The notes under the pieces were generated by a model. The model was not told the DNA's origin and searched no databases. It saw only the letters and a list, made by a program, of their open reading frames with translations. A stretch of 64,000 bases of DNA from the NCBI GenBank assembly GCA_016713175.1, contig JADJPQ010000001.1, positions 1-64,000 of the forward strand. Direction: 5' to 3'. The first letter of the stretch is position 1. Each line of letters opens with the position of its first letter. Below, one piece after another: positions 41,812 through 50,846 of the stretch. The position numbers and the translations under genes were made by a program. The stretch is from Planctomycetota bacterium (GTDB taxonomy: Bacteria > Planctomycetota > UBA1135 > UBA2386).

Positions 41812-44208
41812 TCACAGACGGATCATCGTCTCCTGGCCAGCCCGCACCGAGAACAGCGCGTGGCAGCGCTTGCCGGTGTCGTTGCGCCACAATGCGACAT
41901 AGTCGCCCGCGGGCAGCCGCGTCGCCTCGGTCCTGGCGTCCAGCGTCTCGGCGCGGATGTCGGCATCGGCGCGCCGCTGCCAGATCTCCAGCACCTGCTG
42001 GTCGGCCGCCGGCAAGCGGGCAGCATCGCGTTCGATCCGCAGCACCCCGGGGCGCGGCAGCTGGATGCGGCCGAGATCGACCAGTGACTTGCCGTCGACC
42101 CAGTGGCGGCCGGCATCGACCATGCCGCACTGCGCGGCGTGCACCTGCACGCGGTACCAGCCCGCCGGCAGGCCGGCAAGTTGCCGCACCGGCGTCTCGC
42201 CGACGCGATCCATGTCGGCGGCCCGGTTGGTGTCTTCCTGCCAGACGCGGATCGTCGTGCTGGCACCGGAGAGTTCTTCGGGCAGCAGCGGTTCGACCTG
42301 CAACTGACCCTGACAGGTGGCGCCATCGAACGTGAACGCGAGGTCGCCGCTGTCGGGCAATGCATCGCCGATCACCGCGACCGGCAGCTTGCTGTCGCCG
42401 CCTTCGCGGATCAGCAGCAGAGTGCCGACGCCGCCCGGTTGGTTGGGCAGTTCCCAGCGACCATCGCTGCCGATCGTGCACTTGTCCCAGGCGTTGCCGC
42501 GGAACCACTCGACATGCCAACCGGCAAGCGGCTGGCCGGCCTTGTCCTTGGCACTGCCCTGCAGCACCGACGCGCGGTCGAGCTGGGCATCCCAGTTGGT
42601 GATGCCACCGCGGCCGACGAACTGGCGCATGCGGGCGAGCCCGCCGTTGCCGCCGCCGGCGCGAAGTTCGACGTGCCCTTCTGGAACCGAGTCGAACCGG
42701 AACTCGCCCTTGTCGTCGGTGGTGGCGCGAGCGACCGGCCGATCGATTTCATGGCCCCACGAGATCGACACGTTCGGCCGCGGCTTGCCGTCGGGACCGC
42801 GCACGATGCCGGTGATCGTGCCGGTGGTCGGGGCCTCGGCGTTGGCCTCGCTGCCAATGGCGGTTTCCGCTCGATGTACCACGGCTTCGCCGAACGCGAA
42901 GGAGTCGACGCTCAAGGTGAGCCCGACATCGCTCAGCTGCACGAATTCCGCTGCGCGAGCCGCAGTTGCCAGTCCGCCAGCCAGATGATCGCCAAAGCAG
43001 GCGTGGGGATGCAGGCCAGCCCGCGCCTGCAGGTGAGCACCGCCATCGGCGAGATTGGCCCAGATCACCTCCGAGTCGTAACCCTGCACGCGGAACGTGC
43101 CGCGGAGGTTCGTGCCGAGGAACAGGCGCGCGCCGCCGCCGCTGTTGCGGCGCCCGCCCACGGCGATCTCGTTGCGTCCGGCTTTGACCGGCAGCATCCG
43201 GGTGGCGCCATGCACCTCGAACGCGACGGTCATCGCCGCCGTCTTGCCGCGCCAGCTCGCGATCATCGTGCCGTCGGGCCCGGTGTGTTCGCCGAACTGG
43301 TTCAACGCGCAGTCGATCGGTGCCAGGTTCACATCGGCGTTGACCACTGGCAGGCCGTCGCGATCGACGACGCGGACGACCAGTTCGTAGGCGAACGGGT
43401 GCTCGAGGCCTGGCTCGATCACGTCTTCGGTCGGCACCGCGATGCGCTGGTCGTCCGGCGTCGTCGGTGCGGGAGTCGTGGCCGCTGGTGCGGCGGACGG
43501 TGCGTCGCCGGGGTTCGACTCGGTGGGTGCGGCGGCGAGGTCTGCATCGCGCGACATCGTCCACACCAGGGCGGCGACGGCGCCGACGGCGGCGGTGCCG
43601 ACGGCGAACTTGACGGCTTGTCCCATGACGAACGTTCCTGTGGTGAGCCAGGCAGTGGTGAGTGCAGGCACGCCGAACACCCCGGCCAGCGCGCCCATCC
43701 AGCGAGTGCGATCGCCGCCCGCGCGGCGGTCGAGGCGTTCGCGCAGTTGCGAAAGCCCGCGCTGCAGGCGGCTCTTGACGGTCGCGAGCGGGATGCCGGC
43801 CCGCGTCGCAATCGCGGTCGGCGAGAGGTTCTCGAAGTAGCGCAGGAACACCGTGCTCTGGAACGGTTCCTCGAGTTCGAGCACCGCGTCGGTCACGGCC
43901 CGCAGTGCTTCGCGCCGCACCAGCAGTTCGGCGACCGACGGCAGTGGCTCTGGCCTGGCGGCGGCGAGTTCGCGGTTGCGACGTCGCTTCTGGCGGCGGC
44001 GTTCTTCGCCGGCGAGGTTGCGGACGATCGTGTGCAACCAGCCGAACAGCGATCCTCCACGTGGTGGCGGTGTTGCAACCGTCCGGCAGGCAGCTTCTTG
44101 CAGCAGATCCTCGGCCAGGTGGCGATCGCCGACCAGGTCAGCGGCCAGGCTGCGCAGGGCCTGACCATGCTGGTCCAGTTCGCGGTCGAGGTCGAGTGGG
44201 CGGGTCAT
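41812..44208 (-). CDS. ECF sigma factor fused to membrane anchor and external carboxypeptidase-like domains
   Basis: 798 residues in one unbroken frame. Residues 1-170 are an ECF sigma factor: region 2 (LAADLVGDRHLAEDLLQEA, FGWLHTIVRNLAGEERRRQ) and region 4 (AVLELEEPFQSTVFLRYFEN, then IATRAGIPLATVKSRLQRGL). About 188-235 is hydrophobic, with one or two membrane segments (FAVGTAAVGAVAALVW). After a Pro/Ala/Thr linker come Ig-like carboxypeptidase-regulatory domains (ELVVRVVDRDGLPVVNADVN; TGIVRGPDGKPRPNVSISWG). A tethered sigma factor would need release, for example by proteolysis, or would act at the membrane. No separate anti-sigma gene is adjacent. Confidence 0.8.
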   Translation of the reverse strand: MTRPLDLDRELDQHGQALRSLAADLVGDRHLAEDLLQEAACRTVATPPPRGGSLFGWLHTIVRNLAGEERRRQKRRRNRELAAARPEPLPSVAELLVRREALRAVTDAVLELEEPFQSTVFLRYFENLSPTAIATRAGIPLATVKSRLQRGLSQLRERLDRRAGGDRTRWMGALAGVFGVPALTTAWLTTGTFVMGQAVKFAVGTAAVGAVAALVWTMSRDADLAAAPTESNPGDAPSAAPAATTPAPTTPDDQRIAVPTEDVIEPGLEHPFAYELVVRVVDRDGLPVVNADVNLAPIDCALNQFGEHTGPDGTMIASWRGKTAAMTVAFEVHGATRMLPVKAGRNEIAVGGRRNSGGGARLFLGTNLRGTFRVQGYDSEVIWANLADGGAHLQARAGLHPHACFGDHLAGGLATAARAAEFVQLSDVGLTLSVDSFAFGEAVVHRAETAIGSEANAEAPTTGTITGIVRGPDGKPRPNVSISWGHEIDRPVARATTDDKGEFRFDSVPEGHVELRAGGGNGGLARMRQFVGRGGITNWDAQLDRASVLQGSAKDKAGQPLAGWHVEWFRGNAWDKCTIGSDGRWELPNQPGGVGTLLLIREGGDSKLPVAVIGDALPDSGDLAFTFDGATCQGQLQVEPLLPEELSGASTTIRVWQEDTNRAADMDRVGETPVRQLAGLPAGWYRVQVHAAQCGMVDAGRHWVDGKSLVDLGRIQLPRPGVLRIERDAARLPAADQQVLEIWQRRADADIRAETLDARTEATRLPAGDYVALWRNDTGKRCHALFSVRAGQETMIRL

Positions 44209-44487
44209 CCGTGGCGTTCGTCACGATAACCACGCCGCGGCGGGCCGTTTGGATGCCGGAAACCGGCGATTCCGCAACGGGGGCGGTACTACCCAGGCAA
44301 TCTCGCCAGGCAACAGTTCAAGGACGAATGCAGCAATTTCGCGCGAGCCGTGGCGCGGATTGCAACTTCGCGACAGCCCGAACTAGGTTCTGTTGCCGCG
44401 ACGAACGCCGGTGTGCATGAACGGGATGCCCCCGGCGAGAAGCGCGGTGCTGCACGCAAGTGCAGCGTTTCCTGGGATGTGCAGTCG
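44209..44487. other. Intergenic region upstream of the fused sigma gene
   Basis: About 280 bases without a credible gene on either strand. It must contain the promoter of the fused sigma gene, but no -35/-10 pair is convincing. Short frames here lack coding character. The downstream hairpin at 44488-44517 closes the gap. Confidence 0.4.
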
Positions 44488-44517
44488 CCCCCCGCGGTAA
44501 GCATGGACCGCGGGGGG
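44488..44517 (-). terminator. Strong GC hairpin downstream of the 44567 gene
   Basis: CCCCCCGCGGT (44488-44498) and ACCGCGGGGGG (44507-44517) make an 11-bp perfect stem with an 8-base loop, 50 bases past the stop of the secreted-protein gene on the minus strand. No T-run. It is a likely transcription end. Confidence 0.65.
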
Positions 44518-44566
44518 CCTATTCTCGTTGAGGCCGGCCGGTCGAGGACGCGGCACCACCGCGCGG

Positions 44567-46297
44567 TCAGAAAGTGCCGATCGTGAACTGACCGCCGTTC
44601 GTCGCCGCGACGCCCAACGGGTTGACACCCGGCGCCAGTTCGGCGGCCTGCGCGAACAGCGTGTAGCCGATGAAGATCGCCTGGTTGGGCAGGTTCAGGC
44701 CGACGATCGTCTCCGGTCGCACGACCGGCAGGAACCAGGCCGAGTCGAGGGTCATGTGCTGCACGCAGCCCGTCATGCCGATGCCGTCGAGTGGAATCGA
44801 CGTCTGCCCGAAACCGAGCATCATGAACGCGCCGACCGCCGTGGTCGGTTGCCGGCTGATCCGCAGGTTGTAGGTCGTGCCGACGACCGGATTGCCCGAG
44901 GCCTGGCTCAGCACCATCGGTTGCAGCCCCGTGCCGGTCGCGAATGGCATCGCCGTCGAGATGTCGGTGCTGCCCGGATCCGGCACGCCGTTGCCGCGCG
45001 AGAAGCCGGTCAGCATGTTGCGGCCGCCGCCGAACGCCATGCTCTGGAACAGCAACACGACGCGGCCGCTGGCCTCGATCTGCATCTGCCAGGTGCCCGC
45101 CGGCGTCGAGTTCGCGAATTCGGCGACCCCATCCCAGGTGAACGCCCAGGTCGTGGCATTGACCTGATCCGACCAGATCTGGCCGGCGCCGGGGCGGTAC
45201 CAATCGCTCATGGCGCCGAAGATCCGCGGCGAGCCGGAGGTGAAGTCGGCGCTGCTCGGGATGTAGCCGGCCGACAGGTCGCTGGTCAGGTGGAGGTAGC
45301 CATTCGAGCACAGGCCGACGGAGGTCACCGAACCGGCCGGCGTCGGGAACGTGAACGGCAGTGCGACCGGAATGGTCTGGTCGTCGGCGAGGTTGGTGGC
45401 GTTGCTGAAGCCGCTGAACCACGTCGCGGTCGTCGGTTGCACGAGATAGCCCTGCGAGCCGATCGGGATCATCTCGTAGCCGCTCAGGTCGAACGAGCTG
45501 GCCGGCTGGAAGAGTTCATAGAACTCGGCGTTCGGGTTGCCGGCGGCGCCGGGGCAGCCGTTGCCGTACGCGGTGAACGAGCCCTGGACGAACTGACAGC
45601 CGGGGCGATCGAGGCCGATCCAGCCGGTGCTGCCGTTGGAGATGATCTCCCACGACCGTGCCGCGAGATCGAACGTGCCGACCGGCCATTCTTCGTACAG
45701 CGTCGGGTCGGTGTTGGTGTTGATCGGGAAGGTGGCGGACAGGTCGATCGAGCCCGGATTGGCGGCGTTGGCGCCGGGCGTGATGCCGGCGACCATGCTG
45801 TGGCCGCCAGCGGTGATCGTCGTGCCCGGGCCGTACCAGTACGTGACCTCGTTCAGCGCCGTCAGCTGCATCTGGAACGTGAAGTAGACGTTGCTGCCGA
45901 ATTCACGGACGTTGTTCCAGGTGATCACCGCGCGGCCGGGAAGCGCGTTGAAGTACACGCCGCCGGCCGAGTCGGCGACGATGTCCGTCCACAGCACTGC
46001 GATCGACGCCGGGTCGGCGACGAACTGCGCGCCGGTGCCGGCGCAGCAGCGCGGGTTGAAGTTCAGGTTGGCGCCGAGCCAGACGAAGCCGTTCGAGGAC
46101 ACTTCGATGTCGGTCCAGGTGTTGCCGCCATACGTGAACGGGAAACCGAGCGCGACCGTCGGGAAGACGACGTCGTCGCCGGTGCCGAGCAGGGTGCCGT
46201 AGTTCGGTTCGAAGCACGGGGCGCTGGCGACTTGCGCAGACAGCAACGTCGGGAATGCGGCAACGGCGGCCGCGAGCAGCAAGCGTGGGATGGGCAT
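44567..46297 (-). CDS. Large secreted surface-type protein, duplicated beta domain
   Basis: 576 residues with a signal peptide (PIPRLLLAAAVAAFPTLLSA). Two related halves are visible: GFPFTYGGNTWTDIEVSSNG, continuing FVWLG, near residue 55, and LPFTFPTPAGSVTSVGLCSN, continuing GYLHL, near 320. Both are followed by a TW-DG-type strand (VLWTDIV; TWAFTWDGVAEFA). This is a domain often seen in planctomycete exported proteins. The C-terminus has the shared element LNLPNQAIFIGYTLFAQAAE. About 14 Cys suggest disulfides. Function unknown; probably cell-surface. Confidence 0.7.
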   Translation of the reverse strand: MPIPRLLLAAAVAAFPTLLSAQVASAPCFEPNYGTLLGTGDDVVFPTVALGFPFTYGGNTWTDIEVSSNGFVWLGANLNFNPRCCAGTGAQFVADPASIAVLWTDIVADSAGGVYFNALPGRAVITWNNVREFGSNVYFTFQMQLTALNEVTYWYGPGTTITAGGHSMVAGITPGANAANPGSIDLSATFPINTNTDPTLYEEWPVGTFDLAARSWEIISNGSTGWIGLDRPGCQFVQGSFTAYGNGCPGAAGNPNAEFYELFQPASSFDLSGYEMIPIGSQGYLVQPTTATWFSGFSNATNLADDQTIPVALPFTFPTPAGSVTSVGLCSNGYLHLTSDLSAGYIPSSADFTSGSPRIFGAMSDWYRPGAGQIWSDQVNATTWAFTWDGVAEFANSTPAGTWQMQIEASGRVVLLFQSMAFGGGRNMLTGFSRGNGVPDPGSTDISTAMPFATGTGLQPMVLSQASGNPVVGTTYNLRISRQPTTAVGAFMMLGFGQTSIPLDGIGMTGCVQHMTLDSAWFLPVVRPETIVGLNLPNQAIFIGYTLFAQAAELAPGVNPLGVAATNGGQFTIGTF

Positions 46298-46360
46298 GGG
46301 GAGCGGGACCTCGCAAGAGAGTGCCGGACATCGGCACACCACCCAGCGTAGCCCGCGAGG

Positions 46361-46564
46361 TCAGTCGCAGCCGGGCTCTTCGTGCACCAGGGCGAGGTCG
46401 TTGCAAGCATTCCACAACATCACCATCGCCTGGCGGGCGTTCATCAGCGCGCAGGGCGGCAGCGCCGGGTTTCTGGCCAGCGCCTTCAGGCGTTGGTAGA
46501 TCGCGACCAGTTCGCGTTCTTCCTCGGTCATCGGGCGCTGCAACAGGTCGTTCGGTTCGGCCAT
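46361..46564 (-). CDS. Small helical protein, unknown
   Basis: 67 residues starting MAEPNDLLQRPMTEEERELV, mostly helical, ending HEEPGCD. The start at 46564 has a GAGGAG element just upstream on the minus strand. An in-frame ATG six codons earlier is possible. No family is recognised. It lies 24 bases after the PaaK-type ligase gene on the same strand and may be the last gene of the acyl-CoA operon. Confidence 0.6.
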   Translation of the reverse strand: MAEPNDLLQRPMTEEERELVAIYQRLKALARNPALPPCALMNARQAMVMLWNACNDLALVHEEPGCD

Positions 46565-46588
46565 GGTCGTTCTCCTCGGCAATGCGGT

Positions 46589-47923
46589 TCAGGGCTTGGG
46601 CCGCAGGTCCTGCAGCCGTTTGGCCTTCAGTTCGAAGCGGGGCAGTTCGCCGGTCGCGGCGCGCTCGACGTTGAAGCGCAAACCCTCGTGCGCGTCGGCG
46701 AGATCCTTGCCTAGCCTGGCCGACAGCTCGGGCCAGCGATGGTCCTGGCCGGGCTTCAGTTCCACCTTGACGGTGATCTCGTCCTGCACGTCGACGCGCG
46801 TGATGACGATCTGGAACTCCTCGACCTCCTGGTGCTCGCGCACCACCGATTCGACGGCGCGCGGATAGACGTTGGTGCCGCGGATCAGCTTCATGTCGTC
46901 GACGCGACCGAGGATGCCGCCCTCGTAGATGTCACCGTTGCGGCCGCAGGAGCAGCGCGTGTGCGGCACCTTGCAGACCAGGTCCTTGGTGCGGTAGCGC
47001 AGCAGCGGGATGAAGCCGCGGCCGAACGAGGTGACCACGCGTTCGCCGCGTTCGCCGTACGGCACCGGCTGGCCGGTCTCCGGATCGAGCACTTCCTCGA
47101 TGAAGTGGTCTTCGATGATGTGCGGACCGCCGGGCTGCCGTTCGCACTCGAAGATCATGATCGTGCCGATCTCGGTCATGCCGGCGGTGTCGCCGCACTT
47201 GCCGCCCCACATGTCCTCGATCATCTTCTTGACCGCCGGGATCGAACCGGCCGGTTCGCCGCTGACGATGATCGCGCGGACCTTGCCGTCCCGCTTCAGG
47301 TCGATGCCCATCTTCTCGGCGGTCTGGCCCATCCGCAGCGCGTAGGTCGGCGTCGCGCAGACGACGGTGACGCCCATCTCGACGATCTGCTTGACGCGCT
47401 GTTCGGTCGTCATGTTGCCCGATGCCAGCGTCAGGCAGCCGATCTTCTCGCAGCAGTAGTGCGCGCCCCAGAAGCCGATGAACGAGCCGTACGAGAACGC
47501 GAAGAACACCGTGTCGGTCGGTCGGATGCCAAAACCCCAGAAGCCGTAGCACCACATGTCGGTGATCCAGCTCCAGTCCTTGCGCGAATCGAGCACGCGC
47601 AGCGGTTGCCGGCCGGACGTTCCCGAGGTCAGGTGATAGCGGATCGCGTCGGCCGGCGGGCGCGTGATCAGATCGCCGAACAGCGGCTTCGCCGCCTGGT
47701 TGTCCATCCAGTCCTCGCGCGTCATGAACGGCAGCCGGCGGATGTCGTCGAGCGCACGGATCTGCTCGGGGTGCACGGCGGCCTTCTCGTACAGCCGGCG
47801 ATGGAACGGCGACTGGTGCCACGCGCGTTGGACGAGGTGCTGCAGCTTGTGCAATTGCAGCGCGCGCAGCTGGTCCTTGGGCAAGGTCTCGATCTTGGGG
47901 TTCCAGTACGGCGACCAGGTCAC
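46589..47923 (-). CDS. paaK: Phenylacetate-CoA ligase family protein
   Basis: 444 residues of the adenylate-forming superfamily. The P-loop is YHLTSGTSGRQPLRV and the A5-type motif is GDTAGMTEIGTIMIFE, followed by RYRTKDLV and GRVDDMKLIRGTNVYPRAVE in the C-terminal part, all typical of PaaK. It activates an aromatic or related carboxylic acid to its CoA thioester using ATP. A Cys cluster (CKVPHTRCSCG) is like that of family members. The GTG at 47923 was chosen because it starts the usual ligase N-terminus (TWSPYWNPKIETL). It lies 100 bases after the acyl-CoA dehydrogenase gene. Confidence 0.88.
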   Translation of the reverse strand: MTWSPYWNPKIETLPKDQLRALQLHKLQHLVQRAWHQSPFHRRLYEKAAVHPEQIRALDDIRRLPFMTREDWMDNQAAKPLFGDLITRPPADAIRYHLTSGTSGRQPLRVLDSRKDWSWITDMWCYGFWGFGIRPTDTVFFAFSYGSFIGFWGAHYCCEKIGCLTLASGNMTTEQRVKQIVEMGVTVVCATPTYALRMGQTAEKMGIDLKRDGKVRAIIVSGEPAGSIPAVKKMIEDMWGGKCGDTAGMTEIGTIMIFECERQPGGPHIIEDHFIEEVLDPETGQPVPYGERGERVVTSFGRGFIPLLRYRTKDLVCKVPHTRCSCGRNGDIYEGGILGRVDDMKLIRGTNVYPRAVESVVREHQEVEEFQIVITRVDVQDEITVKVELKPGQDHRWPELSARLGKDLADAHEGLRFNVERAATGELPRFELKAKRLQDLRPKP

Positions 47924-48023
47924 GGTTGCATGCCTCCGCGGCGGGGGACTCGGTGGGGATCCGGCACGGCGTGGCAACGTAGTCGCCGGGCGGCGGTCGG
48001 GACAACAGCCCGCCAGTCGCCGA

Positions 48024-49193
48024 TCACTTCGCGGAGGTCAGCGCCCGCGCCAGGATCGACTTCTGGATCAGCGACGTGCCCTCATAGATCCGCAGCGCCT
48101 GGATGTCGCGCAGCAGCCGCTCGACCGGGAACGCCGACGAGTAACCCCGACTGCCGTGCAGCTGCACCGCCTCGTCGGTGGCCCTCGCCGCCGCTTCCGT
48201 CGCCAGCAACTTCGCCATCGCGACGTCGGCCGGCACCTCGATCCCCGCGGCGCGCCGACGGGCGAGCCGCCAGACCACCGCGCGACTGGCATGCAATGAC
48301 GTCAACATGTCGGCCAGCCGTTCCTGGATCATCTGGAAGTGGGCCAGCGGCTTGCCGAACTGCTGCCGGCCTGCCGTGAACGCAACGCTCGCGGCCAGCG
48401 CGGCGCGGTGCACGCCGACGGCCCCGGCGGCGACCGACATCCGGCCGGCGGCGAGGCCGCCCATCGCGACCGCGAAGCCCTGACCGATGCCACCGACGAT
48501 CGCGTCGGCAGGCACTTCACAACCGGCGAACGTCATCGTCGCGTGATCGCTGCCGCGGTGGCCGAGTTCGACCCCGGGCATCGGTGCGCGGGTCAGGTGC
48601 GCACAGGGCATCGGCAGCAGGAACGCCGTGATCCCGTCCTTGCCGCGCTGCGGATCGATCGTCGCGAACACGATCGCGACGTCGGCGACGCCGCCGTTGG
48701 TGATCCACACCTTCTGACCGTGCAACGCGTAACCGGAGCCCTGCGCGCGGGCGTGCGTGGTCAGCGACGTGACGTCGGAGCCGGCGTCGGGCTCGGTCAG
48801 GCCAAAGCAACCGATCGCCGTGCCGGCGATCAGTCCCGGCAGCCAGCGCTCCTGCTGCGCGGCCGAGCCAAAGCGCGCCAGGCACTGTGCGACCAGGCCG
48901 GTCTGGACGGCACAGAAGCCGCGCGTGTTGCCGCAGACGGCGCCAAGTTCTTCGTGGGCGAGCGCGACCTGCAGTGGCGACCACTCCTCGCCGCCAAAGC
49001 GTTCAGGGAGGGGCCCACCGAGGATCCCGGCCTTGCCGAGTTCGCGCACCGACTCGCGGCGGAACGTCCGTTGCTCGTCGATCGCGCGCGCATGCGGTGC
49101 GAGGTGGGTGTCGGCGAACGTGCGGATCCGCCGGGCGAAGGCCTGGAGGGACGGATCGAGATCGGAATCCGGCAGCCACAGCGCGGCGGTCAT
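48024..49193 (-). CDS. Acyl-CoA dehydrogenase
   Basis: A 389-residue flavoenzyme. Signatures: CFGLTEPDAGSDVTSLTTHA (FAD/substrate loop), WITNGGVADVAIVFA, QFGKPLAHFQMIQERLADM, and the C-terminal LHGSRGYSSAFPVERLLRD, then LRIYEGTSLIQKSIL with the catalytic-base Glu in YEGTS. It introduces a 2,3-double bond into an acyl-CoA. It is the third gene of the operon and its ATG overlaps the hydratase stop (ATGA). Chain-length or ring specificity is not readable. Confidence 0.93.
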   Translation of the reverse strand: MTAALWLPDSDLDPSLQAFARRIRTFADTHLAPHARAIDEQRTFRRESVRELGKAGILGGPLPERFGGEEWSPLQVALAHEELGAVCGNTRGFCAVQTGLVAQCLARFGSAAQQERWLPGLIAGTAIGCFGLTEPDAGSDVTSLTTHARAQGSGYALHGQKVWITNGGVADVAIVFATIDPQRGKDGITAFLLPMPCAHLTRAPMPGVELGHRGSDHATMTFAGCEVPADAIVGGIGQGFAVAMGGLAAGRMSVAAGAVGVHRAALAASVAFTAGRQQFGKPLAHFQMIQERLADMLTSLHASRAVVWRLARRRAAGIEVPADVAMAKLLATEAAARATDEAVQLHGSRGYSSAFPVERLLRDIQALRIYEGTSLIQKSILARALTSAK

Positions 49194-49987
49194 CGCCCGA
49201 GGAAGCGCGGCTCGCGCTTCTCCATCCACGACTTGTAGAACTCGCGGTGATCGTGCGCGCGCAGCAGCAGTGCCTGGGCCTGCGCTTCCTGTTCGATCGC
49301 GGCGTCGAAGTCCATCGGCCACTCGTTCCACAGCATTTTCTTGGTCATCCCGAGCGCCAGCAGGGGCCCGTTGGCGAGCCGGCGCGCGAGCGCCAGCGTC
49401 TCGGTCAGCACCGCATCGTCACCGACCACGCGATTGGCGAGGCCGATCCGCAGCGCCTCCTGCGCGTCGACGCGATCGCCGAGCAGCAGCAGTTCCATCG
49501 CGCGGCCCGAGCCGATGATCTTCGGCAACAGCCACGCCGCGCCCATGTCGGCGCCGGTCAACCCGACCTTGGTGAACAGGAAGGCGAACTTCGCCTTCTC
49601 GGCCAGGATCCGCAGATCCGACGCCAGCGCCAGCACCGCGCCGGCACCGGCGGCGACGCCGTTGACCGCGGCGAGGATCGGTTTCTGCAGGCGCAGCATG
49701 TTGCGGATCACCGCGCCGGTCATCCGCGTGAACGCGAGCGTCTGATCGAGTTCGCTCTCCAGCAGCGGCCCGATGATCTCCTCGACGCTGCCGCCCGAGC
49801 AGAAGCCGCGGCCGTGGCCGGTCAGCACGACGACCTTGACCGCGTCGTCGTTCTCGAGCTCGAGGAACAGTCGTTCGAGCTGGCCGTAGATCGTGAAGGT
49901 CAGCGAATTGAGCGTCTCGGGACGATCGAGGGTCAGCACGGCGACACCGTCGCTGCCCCGTTCGAAGCGGAAATCGTACTGGCTCAT
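49190..49987 (-). CDS. Enoyl-CoA hydratase/isomerase family protein
   Basis: A 265-residue crotonase-fold protein. The oxyanion-hole segments are VVVLTGHGRGFCSGGSVEEI and AAVNGVAAGAGAVLALASDL, followed by FLFTKVGLTGADMGAAWLLP. In the usual catalytic-Glu region the first site is GGSVEEI and the second site is the Asp/Met segment GADMGA, so hydratase versus isomerase or ring-cleavage activity cannot be decided. It overlaps the genes on both sides by four bases, so the three are tightly coupled. Confidence 0.88.
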   Translation of the reverse strand: MSQYDFRFERGSDGVAVLTLDRPETLNSLTFTIYGQLERLFLELENDDAVKVVVLTGHGRGFCSGGSVEEIIGPLLESELDQTLAFTRMTGAVIRNMLRLQKPILAAVNGVAAGAGAVLALASDLRILAEKAKFAFLFTKVGLTGADMGAAWLLPKIIGSGRAMELLLLGDRVDAQEALRIGLANRVVGDDAVLTETLALARRLANGPLLALGMTKKMLWNEWPMDFDAAIEQEAQAQALLLRAHDHREFYKSWMEKREPRFLGR

Positions 49988-50769
49988 GGTTGGTCTCGAG
50001 AGTCGACGAAGCCGGGCGGGTTGCGATCGAGATCGTAGACGCAGCCGGCTGGACGTCGCTGCAGCAGATCGGCCACCGCGGCGGCGACCTCGGCGGGCGT
50101 GTGCATCCGGCCGATGCGGTTCTGCGCGGCCATCCGGGCGAACGCCTGTTCGGCGGTCGCGCGGCCGCGCGCGGCGATCGCGGCGGCAGCCTGACGGGTG
50201 ATGTCGGTGTCGACGAAGCCCGGACACACCGCATAGACGTGCAGACCCTGGGTGTGCAGTTCGGCGTGCAACGCGCGCGACAGGCCGACCATGCCGTGCT
50301 TGGCGGCGGTGTAGGCGGCGGTGAACGGAAATCCGCGCAGGCCGGCGGTCGATGCGAGCTGCAGCAGGCAGCCGCGGTGTTGCTGCTTCATCGCCGGCAC
50401 GCAGGCGCGCGCGAGGCGCAGCGGCGCGGCAACATGGAGGTCGAACGTCTCGGCGATGGCCTCGTCGGTGGTGTTCTCGAGCTTGTCGGAAGGGGCGGTG
50501 CCGGCGTTGTTGACCAGGGCGGTTGGCGGGCCGAACGCGGTGGTCGTGGCGGCGACGATGTGGGTGGCGGCGGCCGGATCCCGGAGGTCGGCGGCGATGG
50601 CGATCACCTGCTGGCTGCGATCGTGGAATCGGCGAGCGGCGGCTTGCAGCCGTTCGTCGTCGCGGGCGACCAGGGCCAGTCGGTGCCCTTGCGCGGCGAG
50701 GGCTTCGGCGATCGCCAGACCGATGCCGCGGCTGCTGCCGGTCACGACGACGACTTCGGGGTGGGTCAC
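49984..50769 (-). CDS. Short-chain dehydrogenase/reductase
   Basis: A 261-residue classical SDR. The cofactor motif is VVVVTGSSRGIGLAIAEALA (TGxxxGIG), followed by LVNNAGTAPS, the catalytic Ser in LQLASTAGLRG, the YTAAKHG (YxxxK) pair, and VCPGFVDTDI. It oxidises or reduces a hydroxy/keto group, here probably a 3-hydroxyacyl-CoA. The GTG start at 50769 gives the standard N-terminus. It is the first gene of the SDR/hydratase/dehydrogenase/ligase operon and its stop overlaps the hydratase ATG. Confidence 0.9.
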   Translation of the reverse strand: MTHPEVVVVTGSSRGIGLAIAEALAAQGHRLALVARDDERLQAAARRFHDRSQQVIAIAADLRDPAAATHIVAATTTAFGPPTALVNNAGTAPSDKLENTTDEAIAETFDLHVAAPLRLARACVPAMKQQHRGCLLQLASTAGLRGFPFTAAYTAAKHGMVGLSRALHAELHTQGLHVYAVCPGFVDTDITRQAAAAIAARGRATAEQAFARMAAQNRIGRMHTPAEVAAAVADLLQRRPAGCVYDLDRNPPGFVDSRDQP

Positions 50770-50846
50770 CGGCGCGATCGTAGCGCGGGCGGAGTGCGGG
50801 TCCGGCACCGGACTTCCGGACGATCGCGAGAACTGGTTCAGGTCCG

